64,000 nt of DNA. Source: Helianthus annuus. Lineage: Eukaryota; Streptophyta; Magnoliopsida; Asterales; Asteraceae. Position 1 is the first letter of the stretch. Each line of letters opens with the position of its first letter. Position numbers and translations under genes: made by a program. The stretch covers positions 78,365,392-78,429,391 of the forward strand of contig NC_035444.2 of NCBI RefSeq assembly GCF_002127325.2. The letters are read 5' to 3'. Shown piece after piece: positions 1-11,199 of this stretch. The notes under the pieces are model-generated. The model saw nothing but the letters and a program-made list of their open reading frames with translations. It was not told where the DNA came from and did not search any database.

Positions 1-15
1 TAGACTACCACATTA

Positions 16-115
16 CTATCCTCGGATGTGAAGGATACTTATACTGATCACTATCCTCGGATGTGAAGGATACTTATACTGATCACTATCCTCGGTTGTG
101 AAGGATACCTATAGT
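16..115 (+). repeat. 35-bp tandem repeat, about 3 copies
   Basis: Units start at 16, 51 and 86, each opening with CTATCCTCGG and carrying TGTGAAGGATAC. The third copy has diverged. The array lies inside the LTR fragment. Confidence 0.9.
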
Positions 116-138
116 TACGAGTAGTCTAGTGGTTATAC

Positions 139-226
139 AACGTGGAACACCACCACCAATAACGTGGAACACCACCACCAATAACGTGGAACACCACCAC
201 CAATAACGTGGAACACCACCACCAAT
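139..226 (+). repeat. 22-bp tandem repeat, 4 perfect copies
   Basis: Four identical 22-bp units opening AACGTGGAACACC fill 139-226 exactly. The array is internal to the LTR fragment. The short ORF across it is a by-product of the repeat. Confidence 0.95.
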
Positions 227-635
227 AGAACATACAAACGGCCCAGTAGAGCCACCTGTTACAAACGAACTTACTATTACGCATTTACTTTCTGTGAACT
301 CGCTCAACTAGTTTGTTGATCATTCTGTTACATGCCTTGCAGATCGTTAGGTACTTGGAGTTTGCACTGGAGAAGCGGGTCGTTGTGGACAAGGATCGTG
401 GCTTTTCTGTTGAGCTATTATGACACTTAAAACTGTTAACTACTACTGGTTTATTTACTATGCTTCCGCTACATTTTGAAACGATGATTTGTTTGATCAC
501 CTTTTGTATTGGATGGATGGTTTTCAGTTATTTTACTTAATATTAAATGCATGTTCAATATGATTGGTGGCTTGATCCTGGTCGGTCACGCTCCCAAGCG
601 GTGATATTCCGCGTGTGGATTTTGGGGGTGTGACA

Positions 636-1971
636 CCATGTGCATCACATATATAAATTCAGACCATAGATAGCATCACAAAAGTCAGACTAAGTATCAT
701 TACAAAGAAATTCGGACTAGTATCATGAAACACGGACTCTATTCATGCAATAAAAGGTCGGACATGATAAATCATTAAAAGTCGGACATGGTCAATCATT
801 GAAAGTCGGACATAGGCATCCTTATAAAACTCGGACACACAACCCACTTATAAAGTTCGGACCTTCCCCCTTTACATCATAAAAGTCGGACCACTCTTGC
901 TCATGAAAAAGTCGGACTCCCTTGTCCTTACAAAAGTCGGACAAGGTACCATCTTCACAAAATCGGACTACCACCCCCCTTAAAACCTTGGACATCATCC
1001 ATTTCCCCAAGAAATTCGGACAATGGCTTTCCCTACTTAAAAATTCGGACAAGGGGGCTTGATGCCTTAAAATTCGGACCAACATGTAGGGTTACAAAAC
1101 TCAGACAGATGTTTATCACACAAACTCAGACACCTTATTCCTTGGTATAAAATTCGGACCTATGCCTGTTGTTAAGGAATTCAGACTTTTAAGCAAGAAA
1201 CTCAGACAAACCAACATGATAATCAACACTCAGACTTTTGTGACTTCACAAAACCCTAACTGTTAACTACAAGTTTCAACATACGTGATTTCCAAAGCCA
1301 ATTCACAGAATCAATGGAACAGTTACATTCTTACGTTCATACGATCAGAAAACCCTAATTCATTCATATGCAATCCAATTATCATTCAACAATTTTAACA
1401 TATAATGTATCTTGACATCAGGCAAACGATTACACCACTAATCAACATCATTTCACATTAATCAGAATTCAATCAGTAAATACAGAACTAGTATGTGAAG
1501 AGCTAGGGTTTACATGAATCACATAATCAAGAATTAATAACAACAAACAATCATTAACAATTACCTTGGATTGATTCTAGATGGATTGAAAGACCAAGAT
1601 TGATGCAAAAGACTTGCGCCAAAGATGAAGCAAATGATTGTAAGAGAGGGTTGTAGAGAAGTCTTGAAGATACGTATGATGGTTTGTGAGATGATTAGTG
1701 AATGATTAGGGAGGAGGTTAGGGTTAAGAGTGATTAAAGTTTCACTATTAGCACTAAGCACCCTTAAGTATTATCTATCACATATTACATGCACAAGATA
1801 TGCGATTTACAGTCTCATCACCACATTCAAGTATTTGTCAAATCATTCATAAACTTTATCAAATCCAAAACGTATACAATTACAAAGCAAACCAACTGTG
1901 TAAGTAAGCAACTAAACAAACAGTGAACGTGCAATAAATGCGAAAGTGGAATCTTGGAAACTCGAGTTGTC
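636..1971 (-). mobile_element. Probable LTR of another element, minus strand, truncated
   Basis: Read on the minus strand, position 1971 opens with TGTGACAACTCGAG, a typical start for a gypsy LTR of this kind of genome. The sequence runs AT-rich and non-coding to 636, where the plus-strand LTR of 1-635 abuts it. No second copy is in the window, so the LTR call rests on the terminus and composition only. It lies downstream of the pol end of element A (2345), but it does not match A's 5' LTR at 17099. Confidence 0.4.
660..1240. repeat. Degenerate array of about 22 AAA(N)TCGGAC motifs
   Basis: A core of AAARTCGGAC, AAATTCGGAC or AAACTCGGAC recurs roughly every 25-30 bp. The intervening bases differ from unit to unit. 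No CDS is present. Confidence 0.85.
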
Positions 1972-2344
1972 ACAAGAATTCTACCGGTTGTAAAGCACGG
2001 TTAAGTATACTCTAAACCTTTGTTGTATGAGCATTAGTCAATTCCTGTTTTTATCCCGTTAGGGTTTGGGAATTGTGTAGGCTTTGTGAAAACCGTATGT
2101 GCATATCCAGCCGGATATACATTTAACGTTTTGCCTTTGCTGGCCTACTACAATATTTGTTGTGGTTACCACTTTGTGTGGGTATCGCGAATGAAGATTT
2201 TGCAATCTGTTTTTGCAGATACCGCAAAGTGGAACACGCATTTGTAATAGAAGGAAATAAACAATATTGCATTGAATCGTTCATTTATTTATTTGCAAAT
2301 GGCCTGCAGCCCGATAATTTACATGGTAAATGTAAAAACATGGC
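1972..2344. other. Non-coding sequence downstream of element A pol
   Basis: This follows A's pol stop codon on the minus strand and probably represents its 3' untranslated region. No LTR matching 17099-17930 is seen here, so A's 3' LTR is missing or lies left of the window. Confidence 0.5.
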
Positions 2345-3301
2345 TTACATGTAACAACGTCGAAGCTGTTGTGCATTCCATGTGCGTGCGATAGTTTCGC
2401 CTTCTAACGTTTGTAGTTTATATGCGCCTTTGCCCAGGACCTCCTGGATGAGGTAGGGTCCTTCCCACTTGAGGGCAAGTTTCCCTGGGTGCTCAGCATT
2501 AGATGCTTCGTTATCGCGAAGGATATAGTCTCCCGGGTTAAAAGTACAATCGCGGACACGTGAATTTTAGTACTTTTCAAGCTTCGTTTTGTACTTGGAC
2601 TCGTTGATGGCAGCGTTTTCACGCCTTTATTCTAGGAGGTCCAAGTCAAGCCTGCGTTCCTCACTATTGTCTATCTTGCTCATAGCCAACATTCGGGGTG
2701 AGGGGAGACCTACTTCCGCATGGATCACCGATTCCGAGCCATAGACCAGGCCGAAGGGTGTCTCACCGTGACTTGTTTTTGGGCTTGTCCTGTGAGCCCA
2801 TAAGATACTAGGGAGTTCATCGACCCAGTAATGCCTGGCTGTTCCCAACCGTGCTTTGATGCCTTCGACTAAACTTTTATTGATACTCTCGACTTGGCCA
2901 TTCCCTTTCGGATGCGCCACTGAGGAGAATATGTGTTCAATGTATAGTTCCTTTAGCCATTTTTGAAAGTCATCGGCAGCGAAGTTGTTGCCGTTGTCGG
3001 TAGTGACGGGAATCAGGTTGTTCTTGGGGCGCAAGGTTTTAGGGGCGTGCCGCTGACAACTGAAACACTTGCGCAAGACTTTGACCGCATCCAGGTGCAT
3101 GCCGGGCCAGTAGTACCCGGCGTTCATAATCTTGGCCACCACCATGCGTGGGCCCGCGTGTATGCCACAGATTACCTCGTGTATCTCTCTGATAAGGTAT
3201 GTGGCATCTTGGGGGTCGACGCATCGTACGAGTAGCCCTAGGTATGATTTACGGTATAAGATACCGTCTCCCATTTGATAATGACACGTTTTGTATTGCA
3301 A
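2345..3301 (-). pseudogene. Element A integrase, internally deleted
   Basis: The frame from 3301 carries the N-terminal zinc-binding region (HEVICGIHAG ... CFSCQRHAP) and then jumps from NNLIPVT directly to DNGNNFAADDF. The stretch that normally holds the first catalytic aspartate is absent. The second Asp (TDNGNNF) and the Glu (GNGQVESINK) remain. A frameshift near 2625 moves the C-terminal domain to another frame, which ends with a TAA at 2345-2347. Catalysis would be lost because one of the three D-D-E residues is missing. Confidence 0.85.
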
Positions 3302-3900
3302 CTTAGTGTCTCTGCCTTGCTTTCGGGAGTAACACCTGATTGTAAGTATGCAATGATTGGTCTCATCCAGGATGTTGTACCGTACTGGATGACATTGACT
3401 TGGCGCAGGGGTACTGAGGGATTTTGCAGAATCTCAATGCGTATCTCCTTTGCCAAGTGTTGGAAGCTGGTGGATACGAGTTTTGAGAGGGCATCCACAG
3501 GTTTGTTTTCACTTCTGTTGATATGGCGGATGTTGAAAGAAGTGAATTTTGATTTTAGTTGCAAGGCTTGTTCGAGGTAGAGGATCATAATATCCCCTTT
3601 TGCAGCATAATCACTGCGCACCTGCCCTGCAACCAATAGTGAGTCGACGTGTGCTTCCAAATGTTGGACACCGAGTTTAACTGCCAGACGTAGCCCTGCC
3701 AGTAGAGCCTCATACTCTGCCTCGTTATTTGTGCTTTTTAAAATCGAGGCGGATTGCATAGGTAAGCTCTTGGCCATTGGGGCTGACGAGTCACAGACCC
3801 GCACCTGCACCATCCTCGTTAGATGCACCATCGGTGCCCAGGTTTCTGAGGAGTATGGTGGTGGTGCAGGGTTTTGTTCTTCTTCGCATTCCTGGATGGG
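3302..3900 (-). pseudogene. Element A second (archaeal-type) RNase H
   Basis: The minus-strand frame contains TNNEAEYEALLAGLRLA, then HVDSLLVAGQV and NIRHINRSENKPVDALSK. These are the Glu and Asp blocks of the extra RNase H found in Tat/Ogre gypsy elements. The expected opening DGS block is replaced by RVCDSSAPM, so the first active-site region is degraded. It lies between the RT/RNase H segment and integrase, as in intact relatives. Confidence 0.8.
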
Positions 3901-3936
3901 ATTAACCGGTACTTCGGAAACGAAATCAGGCAGAAC

Positions 3937-5400
3937 TTAGCCTTTGATTGCGGGGTGCGGCTTATAGTTTAGCGTGTGTGCGCCCAGCTCAATTGCCCAT
4001 TTTGCTAATCTCCCAAAGATGTCAGGTTTTGATAGGATCAGGCCGATCCTATAGTTGGTTAACACCGTGATGACGTGGTTTGCAAAGTAACGTCGTAACT
4101 GTCTCGATGCGTGCACTAGTGTGAGTACCAACTTCTCCATGATGAAGTATCTTGTCTTTGGGTCATTGAGCATTTTGCTGATATAGTAGATGGGTGTTTG
4201 AACTCTCTCTCGCTCCACTATAAGCACCGCGCCTACCGTGTTGTCTGCGGCAGATAGGCACAAGATAAGTGGTTCTTTCTTGCGTGGTACGATTAGAGTT
4301 GGGAGTTGTATCAAACACTCTTTCATCTCCCGGAAAGCGCTTTTGGCCTCTGCGGTCCATTGGAATTGCTCCTTTTTTAAGCAGTTACGCAGGGTTGTGA
4401 TGAAAGGATAGGACTTAGCTGCATGATTGGCTAAGAATCTATTTAGTGCGGCTAGTCATTGCATTTCTTTCATCGTGGAAGGCGATGGCATGCGCTTGAT
4501 CGCCTGAACTTTTTCCGGGTTCACCCTGAATCCATCTTTGGTTACGATGAATCCAAGGAACTTGCCTTCCTCCATTCCAAACGAGCATTTTCCTGGATTG
4601 AGCTTTATATTGACGCTTCGCAAAGTTTGGAATGTTCTTTCAATATCGGTGAGCATGGTATCCTCCTCCATGCTCATGACGACCAGGTCGTCTATATAGA
4701 TTTCGACACTTTTGCTGATTTAACCGCGAAAAGTGTCGTTAATCAACTTTTGATAGGTTGCGCCCGCGTTGTGCAACCCGAACGGCATTTTTGTGTAACA
4801 GTAATTTCCGATAGGTGTACGGAATGCCGTTTTTTCTTCGTCCTCGATTGCCATCTGTACTTGGTGATAGCCTTTGTAACAATCGAGGAAGCACTTCCAT
4901 CGAAATGGTGCGAGGTTATCAACTTTCTCATCGATCTCCGGAAGTGCGTAACAATCCTAGGGGCAAGCTTTGTTGAGATCTTTATAATCGACGCACATGC
5001 GCCAACCCCCGTTTGGTTTTTCTACCATGACTGGGTTGGATAACCAAGTCTGGTACTTGACTTCCCGCAGGATGCCTGCGGAGAGCAGTGCTTTGACCTG
5101 CTCACGCATCGCCTCCTTCTTTGCGGATCCAAGGTGGCGTTGGCCTTGGATCACCGACTTGATACATGGCAAGGTATTCAAGAAATGTTGCGCAATTTCG
5201 CGTGGCACCCCTGTCATGTCTGCGGGTGTCCACGCAAAAATATCCTGGTTCCTGAAGAGGAGCTGCTTCAGGCGCGCTCTGATGCTGTGGGACAAGGCGT
5301 GGCCCAACGTAACCGTTTGCTCTGGGTATCTTGCGTTAAGAACCCATTTTTCTGGTTTGGTGTTGGGTGTATGCCTTGCTATCTTGGGTGTATGACCTCT
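3937..5400 (-). pseudogene. Element A reverse transcriptase and RNase H, broken
   Basis: Successive minus-strand frames give WLSNPVMVEKPNGGWRMC, VDYKDLNKACP, TAFRTPIGNYCYTKMPFG and the active-site YIDDLVVMS (complement of 4688-4699). These are followed by the connection and RNase H domain, with YYISKMLND and FIMEKLVLTLVHASRQLR up to 3937. At least four frame changes or stops occur, near 4957, 4720, 4455 and 3940. The RNase H opening block reads LCLSAADNTVGAVL, an altered active-site region. This is copying enzyme for the element's RNA, now non-functional. Confidence 0.9.
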
Positions 5401-5770
5401 CTGTGTGCGTAGATTATCGCGACCCCCGTTTCGGTTGGGAAACCGACAGCAGAGTGGGGTACAGACGTAATCATGTTGAAGTCGCCTTGGGACTCCCTCC
5501 CGAGAAGCACGTCGTATTTTGAGGTGTGAGGTAAAACCATGAAGTTTACCTTCTCCGTTCGTGTGTGCTTTCGGTTGGTGAGGCGCACAGGAAAATTGAT
5601 TTGGCTCAGGGGGAATACGGTTTCCCCCGCAAATCCGTCCAAAGAGTAGTCTACCGGCTGCAACCGATCTTTGTCTTCTTGATCGAATTGGTTGAAGCAC
5701 TGCTCGTAAATGATGTCAGATGTACTGCCCGAGTCGATGAATAGTCGCTCGGTGCAGTAGTGAGCAAGGT
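5401..5770 (-). pseudogene. Element A aspartic protease
   Basis: The minus-strand frame has RLFIDSGSTSDIIYEQCF, the D-S/T-G active-site motif of a retroviral-type aspartic protease, followed by YDVLLGRESQGDF. The open frame appears to start inside the LTR of element B (its first 20 or so residues come from 5771-5840), but that is an artefact of the insertion. The protease is really the continuation of gag across B. Confidence 0.8.
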
Positions 5771-6014
5771 TGTAACAACTCCCACTAAAATTAATACTTA
5801 GGATGATAATTATCCAATAAGAAAACCCTAATTGAGACACCCAAGTAATTCTGCATAAACCCTAAAATTTTCAGAATAATCGGAATCAGGATCAGGGCCC
5901 CTAAAACTCAGGGGGGGTAAACCCTGGTGGACGATTATCTTAAAACACTCGTTGTTAAAATTTCATTGGAAGAAATTATTAACTCAGCTAGCCTAGTCCC
6001 GAACCTAGCTACCC

Positions 6015-6022
6015 TATAAATA
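6015..6022 (+). promoter_or_regulatory. TATA box 1 in element B LTR
   Basis: TATAAATA in the context ACCCTATAAATAGAC. A second motif, TATAAATAG, follows at 6089-6097, so the transcription start cannot be assigned to one of them. Both are conserved in the 3' LTR. Confidence 0.6.
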
Positions 6023-6030
6023 GACTGCTT

Positions 6031-6075
6031 CCCTTATGGACCGTAAGGGAAAAGGGCTTACGGTCCGTAAGCATG
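6031..6075 (+). repeat. Inverted repeat/hairpin between the two TATA motifs
   Basis: Arms CTTAYGGACCGTAAG and CTTACGGTCCGTAAG are separated by GGAAAAGGG. In the 3' LTR (about 13313-13357) the first arm is corrected to CTTACGG, making the pairing near perfect. Confidence 0.8.
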
Positions 6076-7222
6076 TCCAAATTTTGTGTATAAATAGCAG
6101 ACATTGGCACTTGATTTTGGGCACTGAAACGGCGATAAAACTCCAAATACACACGGAGATATCGCCTGTATACTATTAAAACACACACAGATCTCGAATC
6201 GCTGCCGCAATCAGGGTAATAACTGGATCGCTATTACGATTCAACGTCCGATCGATTGTAACTATCCAATGATTGTTTGAGTGCTGCTCAAATTGAGTTT
6301 ATACTTTGTTATTCATCGTGATTTCGACTTGAATGTTTGAGTGCTGTCCGAATTCGAACTATACTCTGTCATTCGTTGTGAATCCACTGAATTGTTAAGT
6401 ATTGCACTTTGTTAATCGTTGTGAGGGTTTAATCTCGTGAATTGACGTAACTCCTGTATTAGTTACTAACCCATTGGTGTGTGCACTGTTATATAAATTA
6501 GGATAATCAAGGCTAGTCAGTAGGCTTATACTCTGCTCGTTAAATCTTCAATGTGAGTCATTCTCTTTTTATCAACTGTTTTACAATACTCCAAATTATT
6601 TTTAAAAGTTATAATTACAGGGACTAAGTCGTGGATATCTTGAATCACTGGCTAGTGGGGTATTGTGCACATTACTAATTTTCTCCCGGTTAGGTTCATT
6701 GACCTACTAGGGATTATCATCACTATCTGGGTTCATTGACCTAATAGTGGTATGACCATCGTCACCATTGTGACCTGTCACCATTGTGACACAGTGCTAG
6801 ATAAAAATAAGATATAAACCATTGTAATCGCTCTTATGCTGTAATTTATAACTAAGAGTCATTTTATAAAACCTGAATGAACTCACTCAGTATTTCCCCG
6901 CTGACAAAACCTTTTTCAAACATGTTTCAGGTGATCTGTTATGATCCAGGGAAAAGTGTCGTGAAGCACTACAAGCTTAAGAAAGTGGCTCAGGATAAAA
7001 GAAAGGAACATGTTTTGTAAAATAAAAGATTTCCCAGTGAAATCAAATGATTATAAATTACCGGGGTTTTATCCCTAAATTATGTAAATGAGCAGTTTTT
7101 AAATATTAAAGATCCTGTTTTAAAAAGACTTCCGCTGTCGCCTAAATTAAATACCACGGGATTTCTGTCTCGCGGCTCCTGAAACGGGTCAAACCGGGTC
7201 GGGGGCCATGACAAAAAAAAGG

Positions 7223-7234
7223 TGGTATCAGAGC
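7223..7234 (+). other. Element B primer-binding site
   Basis: TGGTATCAGAGC lies 9 bp past the LTR end. It is complementary to the 3' end of initiator tRNA-Met, the usual primer for plant LTR retrotransposons. Confidence 0.9.
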
Positions 7235-7290
7235 AATTATTCGAGCCACTGATTTAAGCCAATTAAGTATTTAGAAAATACTTAATTTTT

Positions 7291-8447
7291 AGGGTAAATT
7301 ACTTTTTGAGTCCCTGTGTTTTATGGGTTTTAACTAGTTGAGTCCAAAATCAAAAAGTTTAACGATCTGAGTCCCCATAAGCATTTTCTTTAACCATTTG
7401 AGTCCAAATTTCTAACTCCATCCACCAAGTTTGTTAACTACAAGGGTAATTTGGTCATTTATACACAAAGTACAAGTCTTATATGCACAAGAGTATAAGG
7501 AACAAGTCTTTAATGCATGATTTTAATATTATATAAAATTAAATTATATATATAATACCACCTGCACCATCTTATACAGAAATTAATACCAACTATGACA
7601 AATCAAAGATATGACCTGAAGCCTAAATTATGAAATTAATCAAGAATAGAAATTAACAGATCTGCCTCCCAATCTGGATAGGAAGTATGTGTGAAGAGAG
7701 ATCTATGGTGTTAGGGTGAGGCCGTGAGTTGAAAAACTGAAAATAGATAGAGGTAGAGGTTGTACTGGCGCACGTGATTCAAGGGGATGCCAGTACTGTT
7801 GAGACCTTGCTGGACGGAGGCAGGGATCCGATTGGTGTCGCCGTAAGCAGAAATGGATACAGGCCCACATTAGTTCATGTTGACCAAAGCAGAATTTATA
7901 TTCTGCGCGATCGATTGAGGCACGCACCCTTTTGGTACCTGACAGTTCTCGATGTCCCACCACACGGATATCTTCGCCTTCGCGTACTGCTGCTCTGCTA
8001 CTCCTCCGACCATGTTAATTGCAGATCGGAATAATGCAGATGGCCGACGGACGGAAGTTTTTCTTTTCTTTGGGTGGGTGGGTGGATGAGAAAGCCTTGC
8101 TTCTTCTGTGTTGTGGGGACTGGGGAGGGTGGTGATGGTGCGTTGATGGTGGGGATGGTGGTGGTGATGATGGTGCAGATGGTGGTGGTTCGGTGGTGGT
8201 GGCGGCGGTGTGGTGCAGTGGGGATAGTCTGATAAGAGAGAGAGAGATAAGGAAGAGGAAGAGATATTAGGTAGGGGTAATTTGGTTATTTAACAATTTT
8301 TAACAAAATAATTTTAACTGTGTTAGAAATTTGGACTCAAATGGTTATAGAAAATGCTTATAGGGACTCAGGTCGTTAAACTTTTTGATTTTGGACTCAA
8401 CTAGTTAAAACCTATAAAACACAGGGACTCAAAAAGTAATTTACCCT
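7291..8447. mobile_element. Mutator-like non-autonomous element with long TIRs
   Basis: The left end (AGGGTAAATTACTTTTTGAG...) and right end (reverse complement ...TTTACCCT) form imperfect inverted repeats of about 125 bp. Both include blocks such as GAGTCCCTGTGTTTTATGG and TTTGAGTCCAAATTTCTAAC. The flanks are AATTTTT on both sides (7284-7290 and 8448-8454), a T-rich 7-bp duplication. No transposase is present. The interior (about 7640-8240) is much GC-richer than the ends, with GGTGGTGATGATGG-type simple repeats, and could be a captured gene fragment. It is inserted in the leader of element B. Confidence 0.8.
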
Positions 8448-8723
8448 AATTTTTATTAATTGCTATTTTGTGATTATTTGTTTATTATCTGACTAATTGT
8501 GTACAGTATGGACAGATCTTTATATGCTAGCCAATGTAGCAATTAATTCAAATTCTTAAATTATTTTACCTAAGTTTTAGTACCTTTATTATCTACAGTC
8601 TAGAAGTCTTATTCGGTAAATAATTAAATTTACAAATAAAACCTAGTGTGTTTTGAATTTCAATTGTTTTGATAAGTTACCCAGTATCAAATAATATTTA
8701 AAAGTTTTCTATAAAATTTTGTT

Positions 8724-9314
8724 ATGAATTCTAACTTAGTAATTATGTGTATTTTGCTAAACAGCATGAGTAACTTGTCTGATGCCCTTCAGAATTTAAA
8801 TTTCTATCCAGTAAGAATAGAGGTTTCCAGAGATTTCTATAGGTATATACCAGACATAGAAGAACCTATAGAATTCAACGTTTTACCTCTCAAGAAACCC
8901 AAGCCTAAGGAAATAGAAATTGGGGAAAGTTCTAGGCAAATTGAAAGATTACCATCTCAGGAGGAGCTAGATTTTATATTGGCAAGCTATAATACTATTA
9001 AGCCTGTTAATGAAAATGTTTTTATTCACTTTCTTGACACACAACTACCAATGAACTTAGAACCAGCTATTCCGAATCCTTCAATCCACTCGCAAATAGA
9101 CGAATGGTTGACTAAAGAAATACAGTTACAAAACAATCCCTATAAGCTTTTTCCTAAGTTCAATCCAGAACCTTTACCAAATCCACCAATGAATAACGAG
9201 AATATGGCTGAACTCCGCCACTTTGGCAAAGAACTAATAGATACTAGGAATCGGATCCAAGAAATTGAGGGACAGATCTCCTGGAAATACGATGAGAGGG
9301 AACGCCGTTACTAG
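8724..9314 (+). CDS. Accessory ORF of element B upstream of gag (unrecognised)
   Basis: An uninterrupted 196-codon frame lies between the primer site and gag. The likely start is the second in-frame ATG group (MSNLSDALQNLNFYP, about residue 15), since the first 14 residues are hydrophobic and atypical of the rest. The product is acidic and proline-rich, with IEEPIEFNVLPLKKPKPKE and IPNPSIHSQIDEWLTKE, and ends in a charged segment suggesting coiled coil. No zinc finger, protease or polymerase motif is visible, and I do not recognise a family. It is the only intact frame in a wrecked element. It could be a fused N-terminal extension of gag or a separate packaging or silencing-related factor. 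That role is a guess. Confidence 0.5.
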   Translation: MNSNLVIMCILLNSMSNLSDALQNLNFYPVRIEVSRDFYRYIPDIEEPIEFNVLPLKKPKPKEIEIGESSRQIERLPSQEELDFILASYNTIKPVNENVFIHFLDTQLPMNLEPAIPNPSIHSQIDEWLTKEIQLQNNPYKLFPKFNPEPLPNPPMNNENMAELRHFGKELIDTRNRIQEIEGQISWKYDERERRY

Positions 9315-9554
9315 AATATCATCTGACAAAGGATAGGGGATTTATGGAACGGTGGTTGTATAATAGTAATAGTAAAATCAGTATGTGTAAAAGAAATAAT
9401 AAAACGGCTGTATATAGAAGCATGATATAATCAATCAAACAAATGAAATTTTAGAAAATTTCAAATTTTGTTCGTTTACGTGATTATGTGCAATTAAGTG
9501 TGACATTGGATTATTTCTTGTATACTAATTATGTATCTATAAATTAGTTATCAG
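9315..9554 (+). other. Non-coding spacer between accessory ORF and gag
   Basis: AT-rich with no frame of note. Confidence 0.6.
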
Positions 9555-10700
9555 ATGGAAAACGCTAATAATGAACCAATTAACGAGGTTAATCAATCTG
9601 AGCAACAACCGGGGGATCAATATATGACTAGGCAGGATATAGAAGATATCATTGCTCAAGGGATAGCCAACACTATTCCAGCAATAGTTGCTCAAGGGAT
9701 AGCCAACGCTATTCCAGCAATCGTTGCTGCTGTCAAAAATCCAATAGAACCACAACAAATCGTCCCTAGCAAACGTATTTCTGAAGATAACTTCAGTAAT
9801 AGCGTAAACGGAGGCAATAATCATACTAATCATGAGAATGAACCACGGCAAGCTCCTCTCCCTAAGAAAATGAAAGCTGTAACGCCTGGTTACACTTACA
9901 AAGAATTTCTTGCTTGTAAACCCACTGAGTTTGCAGGCAATGAAGGAGCGACTGCTGAACTGCGTTGGTTAGAAAAAACTGAGGCAGTAATTGCCATAAG
10001 TAAATGTGCTCAGGATGATCAGGTCATGTACGCGTCAAACCTTTTCAAAGAAAGGGCGCTAGAATGGTGGAATACGGTGTTACAAGCAAAAGGAAGAAGG
10101 ATGGCGTATGCTATGAACTGGGGAGAATTTAAGAGCTTTGTAGAAAGAAAATTCTGTCCCGAATATGAAAAAGAAAAAAATGACAAATAAGTTTTTAACC
10201 CACCGGATGGTGGATATAGATTGTCGAAAGTATACTTCGACATTCTTCGAGTAGTACCAACCCTGGCTTCGCCAGAGCCGGTACTTATTTCTCGTTATAT
10301 TTGGGGATTGATTGCTGAAATCCGTAATATTGTCAAGGCTACGAAACCTCGCACGTTGATGATGCGGTAGATTTAGCCAATACTCTGATTGACGAACTAG
10401 TACGGACAAGAGAAGAAAATAGAAGAAAGGAAGTAGCCCACAAGATTACCCAAGAATTCCGTCCGGGTAACCATAACAATTTTAAGAAAGAAGGGAATGG
10501 GCAATCTTCCACTAGCCCATTTTGCAATTTTTGCAAAAGAAAGCATTTTGGAAGATGCAAAGGATATTGCAATTTTTGCAAAATTCTGGGGCATCAAGAA
10601 GAAGACTGCAGGAGGAAGAGATTTTCAGTCTGCTACAACTGTGGAGAAGCTGGACATCTTAGGCCAGATTGTCCAAAACTGAACAAACTATCTAACAATA
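9555..10700 (+). pseudogene. Element B gag (capsid-nucleocapsid), frameshifted
   Basis: The first frame (MENANNEPINEVNQ) runs 211 codons and holds the capsid signature FKERALEWWNTV and NWGEFKSFVERKFCP. It then ends at 10190 through a frameshift. After a broken stretch, the nucleocapsid appears in another frame with two canonical CX2CX4HX4C knuckles, CNFCKILGHQEEDC (about 10568-10610) and CYNCGEAGHLRPDC (about 10629-10670), plus an upstream variant CNFCKRKHFGRC. A 39-bp in-frame duplication near 9650-9730 repeats AQGIANTIPAIV. In an active element this would form the particle and bind RNA. Confidence 0.88.
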
Positions 10701-10739
10701 AAGCCAAACCTGCAGAAGAAGCAAAAAGGAATGTAAGAG

Positions 10740-11090
10740 CCTTCCAACTGACTGCACAGGAAGCAGAGCTCATTCCAGATGTGATAGCTGGTACGTTCTT
10801 AGTTTACAATGTTTACACAAAAGTATTATTTGACTCTGGTGCAAACCAAAGTTTTATAAATACTTCATTCTGTCAAACTCTTGACTTACCATTAACCAAA
10901 CTTAGGCAGATCTTTACAGTCGAAACGGCAAAAGGAAAATATAGAACTCTCAGGTCATAAATTCTTTGCAAACCTATTACCTATGAAATTAGCTGAATTT
11001 GATGTTGTGTTAGGAATGGATTGGTTAGTAGCCAACCATGCTCGAATTCTCTGTGATAAGAACTTTATAGAAATTCAGGCACCCGCCGGA
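10740..11090 (+). pseudogene. Element B protease
   Basis: VLFDSGANQSFINTSF gives the DSG active-site motif, and FDVVLGMDWLVANHA is the conserved C-terminal block. A TAA near 10960 separates the two halves. The order after the nucleocapsid is the normal gag-pro-pol arrangement. Confidence 0.85.
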
Positions 11091-11199
11091 GAAGTATTTG
11101 TGATTACAGGAAATAAACCACGTAAGGTCACGAAGTTCATATCAGTAATGAAAGTTGCTAGTTATGAACGAAAGCAAGGAATAGTATATATGATTTCAG

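Larger units (their letters stand above)
1..635 (+). mobile_element. LTR, 3' portion (cut by window start)
   Basis: The last 75 bp closely match the end of the solo LTR at 44228-46606, sharing GATCCTGGTCGGTCACG and the terminus GGGGGTGTGACA. Upstream they also share TATGCTTCCGCTAC and a GAACTCRCTCA block. No tRNA primer site follows position 635, so this is a 3' LTR or a solo LTR and not a 5' LTR. The remainder lies left of the window. Confidence 0.7.
5771..7213 (+). repeat. Element B 5' LTR
   Basis: It runs from TGTAACAACTCC to GGCCATGACA and is matched by 13053-14496 with only scattered substitutions. It contains two TATA motifs and a strong inverted repeat at about 6030-6075. Confidence 0.93.

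Noticed and set aside
4459..5043. Plus-strand 194-codon ORF
   Set aside because: Antisense to the reverse transcriptase of element A, so a shadow frame.
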